A stretch of 64,000 nt of DNA from Purpureocillium takamizusanense (lineage: Eukaryota > Ascomycota > Sordariomycetes > Hypocreales > Ophiocordycipitaceae), in assembly GCF_022605165.1 (NCBI RefSeq), contig NC_063077.1:124001-188000 (forward strand), in the 5' to 3' direction. Below are positions 20,703 to 31,919 of the stretch, one piece after another. The notes below the pieces were generated by a model. That model saw only the letters and a list, made by a program, of their open reading frames with translations. It was not told the DNA's origin and made no database searches. Every line of letters starts with the position of its first letter. Within the stretch, counting starts at the first letter, position 1. Made by a program: the position numbers and the translations under genes.

Positions 20703-21968
20703 CTTTGCGACAGGCAGCCGTTGAAGAAGAGTGAGGAGAAACGAAGAAGAGGAAACGGGGGCATGCGTGAAGCAGCCGTCAGGAATGCCTGCTTTTGAGT
20801 CGTCTGATCTCGGTGCCTTGATCTATGCTACTGCGGGGGTCGCATGCTCGCCGTACCTTGAACTGCATGCAGCTCCGGGGTGACGCATGCGGCATCGTGG
20901 ACTCTCCTGGGACCGAGAGGGGGTTATCCACACAAACGGAAGCGTTGGCCGGCTCGAAGCCCCAAGCAAGCAGACGCTATCCATCCTCTTTGCGCTTCGT
21001 TTTCTATAATACTTCCGCGCTCATTCGTCATGGATAGTAGTTCTGATCGCACACCGATCCAAGCTCCAATGGCAAGCTGCGCCGACCAACGACCATGCCA
21101 GGGGCAGAGCACCATCGGCACCAATACAGTTGTACGTACATTGCCAAGATCCATGCAGAATTATGTGTTGCTGTATCGAATACGGCAGGTCAGAATCAGC
21201 CTGTCAGCTTCTGGTCGCGGATCAGTCGTGTGACGACGGGCCACCGATATTCGGCCGCCGGACGGCTTGAGCGAATGCATCCGAGCTGACATACATATAT
21301 AGACCCTTTGCCATGGGACAGTAAGAATTTAATACATGCAAGTACAAATCGTTTAAACAGCTTCCGAGATAACGAGTTACCATTGGGCCCACGGCGGTTG
21401 ATCTACCTGACAGGTGATGAAACCTCATCGCGAGGCGCAATTATGAGGAACACCGGTTACACGGCATGCATACAGCCATCTTCGGCCAACCTTGGGACAC
21501 TGTGAGCCGTTTCGTGCAGAAGTCAGCTCCCACCGTAATCACGTTGGTCGTAGACTGGGCCGGACACCCAACATGCACGTTGTTGCCCGGGGGGCCGGGC
21601 CATCAGTCGGCATCCATGTCTCACAGTTTCATCATGATCGTGACGTGATGCGAAGACGAACGAACAAATAGGTATACTATATCTACAATGGAATATTCCG
21701 CCAAGCATCATCCGAGCGCGCAGCGTGACGGGCAGCGAAACTCCGCCCAGAGAGTTGCGCGACCCGTGTTCAGACGATATCAACACCCTCGACCGCACCC
21801 CGGAGCACGTTACATGAAAGGGGCGCGCGCAAACAAGGGGGCAGCGACACATAACGCAAGGTTGGGCGCCAAACACGCTCAACCAGCCAATTTCTTTGCC
21901 CAACAGCAGCTGGGCCCCCCGCGCACATCTCTCTGTTGAGTCCGCTCAACTTCGTACATTTCATCTCC
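20703..21968. other. Intergenic, nothing recognised
   Basis: Upstream of the SMP-30-like gene and downstream of the HsbA-like gene. No biased frame or RNA gene. Confidence 0.45.
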
Positions 21969-23228
21969 TTACATCAAGAGGGCAGCAACAGCCACCGCAA
22001 GGGCACCCGCGGGAGCGACAAGCGCGGCACCAGCAGTGATAACCGGAGGAGCCGCCGTCGGCGACGCACCAGTGGGCTGAGGCTGCTCTCCGCCCGCGGT
22101 AGGCTCCTCGCCGCCGGTGGGCTGAGGCTGCGAGCCGGTCGGCTCCTCGTCACCGCCCGTGGGCTGCGGCTGGGAGCCGCTAGGAACCTCGCCGCCAGTA
22201 GGCTGGCTGCCGCCGCCGCCGCCGGTAGTGGGAACGGTGACAAAGGTGGACGACGCCTCGCCACCGCCGGGAGCCGAAGAACCGGAGCCCGAGGGGCAGG
22301 GGGCCGTCTCGGTGGCAGTGGCCGTGGCGGTCTCGGTGGCAGAGCCGGTGGAGGTCGTGCAGGGGACCGTCTCGGTGGAAGTGGCCGTGGCCGTGATGGT
22401 CTCGGTGCCGCCCGTCTGAGAAGTAGCAGAGCCAGAGCCGGTAGCAGAGCTAGAACCAGAGCTGGTCGCAGAGCTAGAGCCGGTGCCAGTGGCGGTGCCC
22501 GAGCCAGTCTCGGAGGCGCTTCCAGTCTGCGAGGTGGAACCAGTCGGCGTACTAGAGCCAGTCTCCGAGGTGCCCGTCTGGGAAGGGGTAGTCGAGCCGG
22601 TCGGCGTCGGCGTAGCCGTGTCCGAGGGAGTAGCCGTGGGCGTCGGGGTGGCCGTCGTGGAGCTGGTGACGCCTCCGGCGTTGACGCAGTTCTCCGTATT
22701 GAACTGAACCGTCGAGTTGTTGAGAATGTCAACCAGGGGCTGGGCGAGCTCCTTGGCAACCTCCTGGGCCTCCTCAAACGCCTTGCCGATGACGGCGTCG
22801 ATGAGGGCGTTGGAGTTGACGCTGATGGCATTGACCTGCTCACGCGTGATGTCGCACAGGTTATCCTTCTCGATGACGTCGCGCTTGGCCACGAGGGCGT
22901 CGAGCAGGGACTGGCTCTGGCCCTGGAGCGTCAGCACGGGCGTGTACAGGTTGGCCGTGTCGAGCAGGTCGAGCTGGTCCGAGGTGCCGACCGTGACCTT
23001 GCCGGCCTGGAGCGTCTTGACGAGCGCGCCCGACGCGTCGGTGATGGGCTTGATGTCGCCAGCGTAGGCGCTGACCGCGGCCGTGAGCTTCTCGATGCTG
23101 GCGCCAGCGTCGGCCATGACGCCCGTGATGGTTGCAAAGTCGCGCTCGTACACGCGCGTCGGCGGGTGCACGATGCCGGTGGCCGACACGCCGGCCACGA
23201 GGCACGTGGCAGTGAGGAGGAACTTCAT
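21969..23228 (-). CDS. GPI-anchored HsbA/galactomannoprotein-like cell-wall protein
   Basis: Single exon, 419 residues. Signal peptide at 1-16 (MKFLLTATCLVAGVSA). Residues ~20-175 form a helical domain of the hydrophobic-surface-binding protein A / Mp1-like type: DFATITGVMADAGASIEKLTAAVSAYAGD, VEAL-type spacing, and ITREQVNAISVNSNALIDAVIGKA. A long Ser/Thr/Gly-rich stalk with short repeats follows (TGS, SQTG, TATATET, SQPQPTGG). The C-terminus is a GPI signal: a small-residue site, then LVAPAGALAVAVAALLM. Such proteins coat the cell wall and bind hydrophobic surfaces or lipids. The start is the first ATG before the signal peptide; a longer in-frame upstream extension lacks codon bias. Confidence 0.9.
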   Translation of the reverse strand: MKFLLTATCLVAGVSATGIVHPPTRVYERDFATITGVMADAGASIEKLTAAVSAYAGDIKPITDASGALVKTLQAGKVTVGTSDQLDLLDTANLYTPVLTLQGQSQSLLDALVAKRDVIEKDNLCDITREQVNAISVNSNALIDAVIGKAFEEAQEVAKELAQPLVDILNNSTVQFNTENCVNAGGVTSSTTATPTPTATPSDTATPTPTGSTTPSQTGTSETGSSTPTGSTSQTGSASETGSGTATGTGSSSATSSGSSSATGSGSATSQTGGTETITATATSTETVPCTTSTGSATETATATATETAPCPSGSGSSAPGGGEASSTFVTVPTTGGGGGSQPTGGEVPSGSQPQPTGGDEEPTGSQPQPTGGEEPTAGGEQPQPTGASPTAAPPVITAGAALVAPAGALAVAVAALLM

Positions 23229-24354
23229 GTTTCGGTAAAGATCAGATAGGCAAGGCAGGTAGCGATCGTCGTTGTAACGAGTGGACGGGGGGAGGGTTAG
23301 GGGGTACTGCTGTGAAAGACTGGAGATGCGTGCTCTCAAACCGGAGATCTGGGGGCGGCGACGGCGGCGTGATGATCACTTCTAAATAAACAGCTTCTTT
23401 CGCCTTTGACCTGGTTCCTGGTGAAAGTAGGGCCGCCGTGGCGACTTTCATGTAAGTGCGGGCGCCATTCCCATCACGGTCACTACCCCGATGCTCAGCA
23501 GCGACGTCGACAGCAGGGACGTCTGGCAACACGAGGTGCCTTGCTTTGAACCGGCATCTCACGATGGCCTCATCGTGTAAGTGAGCCTTGGCCTAGCCAA
23601 TCGCATTCCACGGCAGCCACCCCTCAAATCGACAAGAGGTGTGCGGAGGAACATGCTTCCCCAGGAACTTTGACTATTCCCGCTCCCTTTAGCCTGAACG
23701 ACAGGGGCATCGTGAAGAGAAGTTGAGAGGAACAACTAGGGGTGAAGCGAACCGCCCCATCGCCCGTAGCTCAACTCAAGGCCGCCCACACGAGACCACT
23801 ACCACCACTACCACCACCACGCAAACAAAGCAGGATTGGCGCTGTCAGGCTCGGATGGCCCCGGGGGTGGCGGGCACTTTGCGGGGTTTAGACGGAACCG
23901 ATTTCCGTGAATCAACATGAAGATGGGGGTGAGCATGGGTAAGGCGAGCGCTAAGCTGGCGCATTGGCAGGGGCAGAGACAATAGTCCCCTTTCCCAGTC
24001 AGGGTGCTCGCTGCCCTGGCTCCCCTTCCGCTGGCATGATTCCTCACAAGAGTGCTTGCCAGCTGGTGAATGTTTGCCGCCGGCAAGGCCGCGCCGGAAA
24101 TTGCGCTGTCGAGAAATGTTCTATGATATATAAGACCAGATGGACGTCGGTTCCGGAGCCGAGGAGAACTCTTCGCATGTGACCGCCCTCGCTTCGCCAG
24201 CCGGCGCTGTGTCCGGTGAAGGACCACAGCTTGAAGTTTCGGAAATACGTATGAATTGGCTCGCCAAGTGCATCACCGTTCTTCAATATTCCCCATGCCC
24301 CCGGCCTATTGCACTAATAACTTGTCGGCGGCGCTCCATCGCCTGCGTCGCTTA
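23229..24354. other. Intergenic, nothing recognised
   Basis: Promoter side of the HsbA-like gene. It has a short (acc)n/(cca)n microsatellite near 23800-23822. No coding bias. Confidence 0.45.
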
Positions 24355-24912
24355 TGAGAAGACTCCGCCGTCCACAATCGTAGGCACCCTGTTTTGCTTG
24401 ATCTTCCCAGAGCTGGATCCCGTCGCCTCGAGCGCCCTGACCACATCCATGGATGAATTCGTCCTCGGCGACCTCGCCAAACATGACGTGGCCGGCCGTC
24501 GAGCCACGCCGTGACGGCAAGTCGTGATGAAGAACTGCGAGCCGTTGCCGTGCCCCCGCGCTCGCTCAGTCATCCAAGGCCCCCGAGTGTAGCTGAGCAA
24601 AATAGAAGGCATACGTGTTGAGATTGGCGTTGGCCATGGAGAGCAGTTCAGGCCTAGTGTGCTTTTTCGCAAAGTTTTCGTCTTCGAAGCGTTTTCCGTA
24701 GATGGGCTTCCCACCCTTACCCTAGTCGTCGAGACGATCAAATGGTGAGCCGCGTTCAGTAGTGCAACGGTCGAGCCATCGCGCTCCCGGCAAATTGTCC
24801 TTACGTTACCGTCGATACAGTCGCAGCCCTGGATCATAAAGCCAGGGATGATGTGGCGGAACGAAGAGCCCTTGAAGCCGAAGCCCCTCTCACCCGCGCA
24901 GGGGACGTTGGG
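24355..24912 (-). pseudogene. Decayed cyclophilin-type peptidyl-prolyl isomerase
   Basis: Cyclophilin blocks occur in order on the minus strand: CAGERGFGFKGSSFRHIIPGFMIQGCD (standard family: GEKGFGYKGSSFHRIIPxFMxQGGD), then NGSQFFITT, TAGHVMFGEVAEDEF in a second frame, and MDVVRALEATGSSSGK...TIVDGGVFS back in the first frame. The segment between Gln-Gly-Asp and the active-site NGSQFFIT block is scrambled (frameshifts near 24640 and 24740), and the first ~35 residues are missing. It encodes no functional isomerase. It is likely a decayed duplicate; the parent gene is not in the window. Confidence 0.75.
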
Positions 24913-25283
24913 CTCGGCCTGGTGCAAGCGCCTTAAGACAGCACCAGAGACTCACTATCACTTTTGACCTGCTACATATAGCCCATGTCATAGATCCCGC
25001 TAATCTTAGATTAAAAATGCTCTGCTTTCCAGGATTGCAAGGCAATTCAGGGCGATTTGATGACAACCTCGGTTATGAACTGAGTCCCGGATTACATGTA
25101 TGTACCTGTGAATGACGCTGCCAGAAACCCAGCGATAGAAAGGCACCCACTCAAAAAGGCACTATCGAACAGAATATCCCTATTGCAAATAAAAAAGAGA
25201 CGGACAACAAGAAACGCAGTGGAATCTGTCACAAACAGATGCTTGGGCAAAAAAGACAGCAGACACTCAGAGAGCAAAAAAAT

Positions 25284-25355
25284 CGATCTAGCCAGGACTC
25301 GAACCTGGAACCTTTGCCACCGGAAAGCAACGCGCGGCCATTGCGCCACTAGACC
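25284..25355 (-). tRNA. tRNA-Arg (anticodon CCG)
   Basis: Complete cloverleaf with no intron. The acceptor stem GGTCTAG pairs with CTAGATC, the D stem is GCGC/GCGC, and the anticodon stem TTGCT/GGCAA encloses TTCCGGT, giving anticodon CCG (reads CGG). The T arm is CCAGG TTCGAGT CCTGG. A T7 run directly after the 3' end (A7 on the plus strand, 25276-25282) is a Pol III terminator. Confidence 0.92.
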
Positions 25356-25399
25356 AATTGTGATTGAGAAGCGACTTAATTGGTACTATAGACCAACCA

Positions 25400-27150
25400 G
25401 GTGTGTCCACAAATGCTCCCCTGTTCCCAAGTTTCCCCCTTCTCCACATGCATCCACCCTGACAAACACCACCAGTCCTTCTCCAGCTTCCAGTCCATGG
25501 CAGCGCTCGCTGCGGCTGTCCTCCATCTCCACCAAGACTTGCGCTCCCTCGGACGCGCATTGCAGATTGTGACTCAAGTCCGTGACCGAACAGGCTGCCA
25601 GGGGCAGGTGCGGGTCATGAAGGAGGATCTGCGTAGCTTGCATGTGTTGCAACACCACGGCCCGCAAGGCACTGTAAATGTTCGGCTTCTTCTTGACATA
25701 GCCGACTAGGAAGCGAAGATCCTTGATGCCCTGGACGGCCTGCAAGCTGACGTCCCTCACCACGAGCGTCTTGAGCTTGGCAGGGCGCGCACGATGGGGG
25801 TCAGGGTTCCCGGAAGACTTGAGATGATCCTCAACGTCCTTTCCCCCTGGCCAAGCAGGCTTCTTGGCTTGAAAGAAGCGGCAAGGGCTGCAGAGCGACA
25901 TGCTACTCATATCAAACGTTTCGAGAAGGTAACACTGCGCCAGCTCGCCCTTGGTGAGGGCGTCAATCCCATGGCCGACCCGCGAAATGTCCGCGGTGTC
26001 GGTGGCAATTGTGATGCTGGGGGCATGATACACAGGTAGCATAAGGAATGAGCAGCTGGGTTAATCGCCTTGATGAGGATGGATTCCGCAATCGTTATTC
26101 CAAGACCCGCCGCAGTACCAAGGTCCAGGTGCTGATGAACTCTCGGCCTGCTCGGATCGAAAGCGCTCGAGGCCTCGCGCCAAGCCGATAATGCGTGACA
26201 GACCCTTTATCTATCGTTACTTTTCTCTTTTGTACATGTGACAATCAAGCAACGCCAGCAGTTTGAGGCTCCCCAGACGAGCCCCAAGCCAGAGGTCGTC
26301 GGAAAACGGGAACCCCGTCTTTCCATTTGGTCGTACACCTTCCATCCCTTCCGAGGCGTCATCACCCCGTACGTGTGCTCCATTACCAGATGCTGCAGAT
26401 TGGATGCTGTAGGGAGCAGGCTCCAAACGGGAGGACAGTCGGAGTGGATGACTTTGTAGAGACATGGACCCAGGTAAACGCCCCTCACACCAGAGAAGCG
26501 GACCGCTCCAGGACACGGCAGGGTGAGAGGTACCTGCGGCATCTCCAAGTTTCGGTGGCCACCGCGCTCGAAATGATTGAGGATAAAGCGACCACAGAGT
26601 CGACCAGCCGAGTCAGGCCATTTAGAGTACGAGGCAGCGTCAGGAATTGCTGTAAGTGAAGACGCCGTCAAGGCGACAAGTATTTTGCATAGCACTACGG
26701 CCCGGAGTTCTCCTAGATAGTTTCTCCCGAGCCACTGGCAGGAGGTCCACGAAGGATCATGACAAAGGACCGTTTGGACGAGCCTGCACAGCATTGAAGC
26801 CGGACAGGCCCTGGTCTTGTCCTTCCAGCAGTATCAGTTCGCGGATACCTGAGGTGAAGCACAGTATTCGCTCGCAGAGACTTCGATGCGGCCGAGCTTC
26901 TTGACTTGTGCAGCCAGGCCCTTGCACCTCGACAGGGTGTCAACGAGTTTGACAACCCGCTTGATGTCCGTCGGGTAGTTGTACAGCACCGGTTGTGCCA
27001 TGTCCCGCCAGGTTTGGCTGATCAGGCCAGTGGCCGCAAAGCGTCATGTAGCTGGCCTTTTCATCGTCGAACATAGCAACCCTCGGGACCGTGCAGTGAT
27101 GGCACAACTTGAAGACAATTTGTTCCTTCACTTTGCCTGGCATGGACTCC
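25400..27150 (-). pseudogene. Decayed F-box/leucine-rich-like gene
   Basis: Reading the minus strand downwards there is an F-box-like start, MPGKVKEQIVFKLCHHC...YMTLCG. A one-base frameshift near 27040 then leads to LISQTWRDMAQPVLYNYP and VVKLVDTLSRCKGLAAQVKKLG, the usual fungal F-box-then-LRR layout. Later pieces (ELRAVVLCKILVAL, LLPTASNLQHLVMEHTYG, LKTLVVRDVSLQAVQGIKDLRFLVGYVKKKPN) lie in shifted frames with stops between them. The parts follow one another as in a single ~500-residue protein, so this is a broken gene rather than several small ones. The exact family is uncertain; several introns cannot be excluded as part of the frame changes. Confidence 0.5.
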
Positions 27151-27154
27151 AAAT

Positions 27155-27560
27155 CGCAGTCCTCAGGCGGTATGGCGGCCTGACTGTTTACCTCGTCCGG
27201 TATCGAGGTAGGATTCTAGCTCCATCATGGCAATGCTCCCCACGTCACCCAGCAAGACGTCCAGATACAACTCCGATGGTCCCAGCATGGGGTCGAGGCA
27301 GGGCTCATCTAGATCCATGGAGGCACGGCTCTGCACCGCGCCCAGTAAGGAGCCCAAGTAGCCTTCCTCGGGCTCCATGGCGGCGCGGCCCCTTGCCTCA
27401 TTTAGCAAGAGGTCCAGGTGGGGCTGCGGTTGATGCCTCTATCACGGCGCGGCTCCTTTACCTCCCTCGGCAAAGGGCTCAGGTAGGACGGTTCTCAACT
27501 GGCTCCATGGTGGCACGGCCCTTTGACCTCGCCCGGTAGGGATCCAGACGTTCGCCGAGC
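27155..27560 (-). repeat. Degenerate ~60-66 nt tandem repeat at the 5' end of the F-box-like gene
   Basis: Five to six imperfect copies, each with a CCATGG-like core (ctccatgg, 27223-27510) followed by a gcacggct/gcgcggcc block and a gcaaga.gtcca block. Minus-strand translations resemble LDLLLNEARGRAAMEPEE and, in another frame, LPGEVKGRATMEP. That second unit resembles the F-box start just downstream, so the array may be a repeated copy of the F-box N-terminus. Confidence 0.55.
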
Positions 27561-29754
27561 GTGCCATCAACCCCTCACAAGGACGCAGCATCTGTCCTGT
27601 CGTTATCCTTGACAGGTAAGCGTACAATGCAAGCGTCAACAGTATCCACGAGCCATGACGATCTTTGTTATTCTTGGATTGCGATATCACTGTGGTGGGT
27701 TGCGGCCGGCTCAGCAAATTGCCGAATGCAGTTCAGTCTCTGACAGCTGCCAGTTGGGTGACCCCTGGCTTTACTTCACTTTGGTCGTACATGTTGGACG
27801 CCGTGCGGGTGTTCCCCTTATGGGCCCCATCCATGCACATTGCCCTTTTCAGTCACACAGAGCCACCACCAACAACTTAACCCATGGCTGCGATCTCTCA
27901 TCCGCGGGTGACGACGTTTGTTCCCCGCGAGGAGGAGAGGCAAGACGCCACCACATGCATCACTGCTGTCTCTGTTGAAGTGATCATCCCCACCATATCA
28001 GCCTCCCCGTCATGTTCGTCAGGGCCCGGCCCATGTTGTGCGACGTGTACCTGCACCACCTGCGACGGTGGCGGCGGCGGCCGGGGGTGAGGCATTGGTG
28101 AGAGGCAATGCATTCAATGCTGCGTGCGTCGCAATGGCTTCCCGCGACGCCGCTGTCGCTGCCGAGCACATGAGTTGGCGTTGCAGCTGCCTCCCGTTTT
28201 GGCTCATGTCATTCCGTCAGAGATGGGAGGCCCTGGCCCCTGATCCCCTCCCCCGACATCGACCATCACGACGACACTGAGCTAGACGACACTGAGCTAT
28301 ATTGGCCCTTGGCATAGGCGTAGGGCCATGATGTATTTCATCACTTTGCCCGCCCTTGTCCATCTGGGCGGTATGATCCGAATCCCCACCTCGTCAGGTC
28401 GGTCTAGTAGGGTTGGGGCGCACCTCAAAGCATGCTATAGAGGGGTCGTGGGTTGTTGGAGAAGGTCGATGACCAGCCGGACTGGGTGGGCTCTTCAGCC
28501 CACACAGCTCCATGCAGGGACAGGCAGCCCACCCAGAGTCTAGGGACGCCGTGAGCGGAGACGAGGCGCTGGATTCATACTCGACGCGCGGGAGAGAGGA
28601 GAGAACACGGCTTGCCTCCCCCCAACACTGATACTGGCACTGACATGAACGCTCCCGCCGGACAGGTCCAGCATCAAGATGCGATTGGCAACCTTGTGCG
28701 TCTTGCCAGACAAGCATTGCTTTCCAAGTCAAGAACTCCCCACCACGCATACATCCATACCAACTTGCCAAGTACGTGTCTTGCGTGTGTGCCTGATCCA
28801 GCTCGGTTTCCCACATCCAGCTCCTCATCGTCCGTCCTGTGACCCTCCCCCATCCCCATCCTCCCCACCCTTTCCACTGCATCCTTGCTGCCGCCCTTGC
28901 CCCGATGCAGACGCCAAGGGTATGAAATGGGTGGATCGTCACCAGCTCCCCCGCACTCACGCACGCACGCACGTCAAAAGCACGACCCCTAGCACCAGAC
29001 GGGTGGCAGCAGGGTCCACTGCGGCGCGCCCGCCCCCTCCCTGACAGGGCGGGCTGGCGGGCGTCGGTGACTGGGGGAGTCTTTCCCTGGCTGAGGTGTT
29101 GATGGCTGCTCCAGATGCCGCCTGTTTGAGGAGCGAGCGCAAGACTACCACCACCGCCACCACCATCAGGTCAGATCCTCCCCCGCCCTTTCCCCTTCAA
29201 GGTCCTCGTGTGCTGTCGAGAGTTTGGGCGCTTGCCATGGCTGCTGCTGGTGGTACGGTGCACGGCCTCGGGAACATGTGAAGTGTTAGTACTCTTTGGT
29301 TCAGCAGGCTTGTCTTAGACGTCCGTCTTTTGTATAAGGTGTCTGGGAGCTGCTGCTACTACGTTACTACTCCACTAGCTCACACAGCCCCAGCTCAATA
29401 ACTAGTTCATCGCACAGCTCCTGGCACGGCACGTACGTCCGTCCTTGAGATGGTTGCCGTCTCTGCGCCGTCCCAACTGTCGTCATAGGAAAAAGAGGAA
29501 AGGCTTCAAGAGCTTCTTAGGACGCACATCCCACATTCGTCCGCGCAGATCCAGACCCGGGCGTGGAGCAACACCAACCAGGCCTGGCTTTCAGGTCCAT
29601 CAACAAACCTACGCACAGACGTAATATCGGCCGCCTGATCGGACGTGAGGCTCAGCGAGAAGTGGAGGCTTCATCTGGCGGCTCTCAGCCATCACTCACT
29701 CACTCATACACAAACACACATCACGATACCCGTGCAGCCTCGTGTCCGCCCGCG
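27561..29754. other. Intergenic, 2.2 kb, nothing recognised
   Basis: GC-rich but without consistent codon bias in any frame. The last ~200 nt form the P450 promoter and leader. Confidence 0.4.
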
Positions 29755-31919
29755 ATGCTCGCCGTCGTCGCGCCCAGCCCGGCCACCGTGGCCGTGGCCG
29801 CCCCGGTCTTGCTCATGGTGTTTTGGATCGCGCTGCACCTGCGCATCGAGTACCGTCTGCGCCAGAACCCGGGCGTCCGCGCGCCGGCGCTCGCCAACAA
29901 CCCCTTCTCCGGTACGGCCCCCCTTTATGTGATATGATCCTCCTCCCCGCGCCCGTGTTTCCAGTCTCCCATGTTACTGTGTGCCCATGGTCGTCTTGGC
30001 CAAGTCGCTGGCCGCCTGCCTCGTCCGCGACTCGATATCAGATAACAGAGCCAACTAACAACACTCACCAGCCATCTACTGGTTCCTCGAGGCGGCCAAC
30101 ATGCAGGCCAACAACCGGCTCCTCGACTACTTCAACTCCATCTACCGCTACGCCACGCCCTCGGCGCCCAACATCGTCGAGATGACCTTTGCCAGCCGGC
30201 GCGTGCTCCTGACGCGCGAGCCCGAGCACGTCAAGACGGTGCTCACGTCCAAGTTCACCGACTTTGGCAAGGGCGAGGTGTTCCACGACGCCTGGAGCCC
30301 CTTCTTGGGCGACTCCATCTTCACCACCGACGGCGACCGCTGGCACAAGAGCCGCGCCCTCATCCGGCCCATGTTCACGCGCGACCGCGTCCGCGACCTG
30401 CACATCTTTGACCGCTGGTCCGCCGCCCTGCTGGCCGAGCTGCCCCCCGCTGCGGGCACCACCGTCGACGTGTGCGACTTGTTCTACCGCATGACGCTGG
30501 ACGTGACGACCGACTTTCTGCTCGGGCAGAGCGTGGGCGCGCTGGAGAATCCGCGGAGCGACTTTTCGCGGGCGTTTATGGAGGTGCAGCGCATGCAGAT
30601 GATTCTCACGATTCTCTAGTGAGTCTCACCCGTACCCATTCATACCCATCCATCTCATCCATCTCATCCATCTCCTTGATGCCATCCTCGCCCAAGCGCT
30701 GTTGCTGCCTCCCTCCCTCCATGTCATCATTCCCGAGGGGCGATAGCTTCTCCTACATCAAGTATCCCCGATGCTGACCACAGGGTTATTACCAAACGCA
30801 TAAAAACAGTCCTTTCCGATGGTTTGTCCCGCAGCGCAAGTACAAGTCGGGCATCAAGCTCATCGAGTCCTTCATGGCGCCCTACATCGCCGCCACGCTG
30901 CGCATCACCCCCTCGGAGCTCGAGGAGCGCTCCTCCAAGTCGGACCGCGACTTCGACTTTACGTTTCTGCACCACATTGCGCTCTTCAGCCGCGACCCCA
31001 AGGTGCTCCGCGACCAGATCATGGCCGTCCTGCTCGCCGGCCGCGACACCACCGCCGCGACCCTCTCGTGGTGCCTCTACGAGCTCGCCAACGCGCCCGC
31101 CGTCTGGGCCCGCCTCCGCGCCGACGTGCTCGCCCTCGTGGGCCCCGAGCGCGCGCCTACGTATGAGGACCTCAAGGCGCTGACGTACCTGACGCACACG
31201 CTCAACGAGACGCTGCGCCTGTATCCGGCTGTGCCGTACAACCTGCGGTCCTGTCGTGAGTTTGGACCCCCCCCCCCCCCTTTTCCCATGACTGGTCGTA
31301 TCCTATAATTCATCTCGAGTGCCACCACCTCGAGTGCTTCTAGCGATAGCCATTCCCAACAGATCACTAACGTCGCTACTGCCCCGTCTAGTCGAGTCCT
31401 CCACGCTCCCCGGCCAGCCCGGCCAGCCCGACATCGCCACCCTCCCCGGCGACATCATCGTGTACAGCACCCTCTCCATGCAGCGGCGCCGCGACCTCTA
31501 CCCGCCCGCCTCGGAAGGATTCCCCGACCCGGCCGTCTTCAGCCCGGACCGCTGGGACAGCTGGACGCCCAAGCCCTGGCACTTTGTGCCGTTCAACGGC
31601 GGGCCGCGCATCTGCATTGGGCAGAACTTTGCCCTCACCTCGATGGCCTTTACGCGTGCGTGTCTCTCTCCCTCTCTCTCTCTCTCCATTCTCTCTCCAT
31701 TCTCTCTCTATCATTTTCTCCCTCTGTCTGCATCTCTCTCTCTCTGTACCGCACGCAGCTGACCGTTTGGAAAACAAACAAAATACAGTCGTTCGCCTCC
31801 TGCAAAAGTACGAGCGCGTCGAGTACCGCGGCGACTGGGCCGCGCAGTTCCACAAGGCCGAGATCGTCGGCTGCCCCGGCCACGGCGTTCCCGTCGCCTT
31901 CTTCGAGCCGTCTGTGTGA
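29755..31919 (+). CDS. Cytochrome P450 (CYP52-clan, e.g. CYP52/CYP539 type)
   Basis: Heme-thiolate monooxygenase anchored in the ER membrane. Five exons (29755-29911, 30072-30618, 30810-31255, 31392-31655, 31789-31919) give 514 residues, with all four junctions in phase. An N-terminal anchor (PVLLMVFWIALHLRIEYRL) precedes the C-helix WHKSRALIRPMF, I-helix AGRDTTAATLSW, K-helix ETLRLYP, PDRW motif and heme loop PFNGGPRICIGQNFAL with the proximal Cys. The GGPRICIGQ(N/Q)FAL form and the overall lengths match fatty-acid/alkane omega-hydroxylases of the CYP52 clan. Intron 4 is a (CT)n-rich tract. The substrate is inferred from family only. Confidence 0.92.
31664..31750 (+). repeat. CT microsatellite inside P450 intron 4
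   Basis: Almost pure tctctc with a few cat/ttc interruptions. It lies wholly within the intron, upstream of the branch and acceptor. Confidence 0.8.

Noticed and set aside
21936..23249. 437-codon plus-strand frame rich in Arg/Gly/Ala
   Set aside because: Shadow of the Ser/Thr-repeat HsbA-like gene; low-complexity composition only.
15975..27150. RIP as cause of the three pseudogenes
   Set aside because: No AT enrichment or excess of TpA is obvious by eye; damage is by frameshifts and stops. A composite RIP index would settle it.
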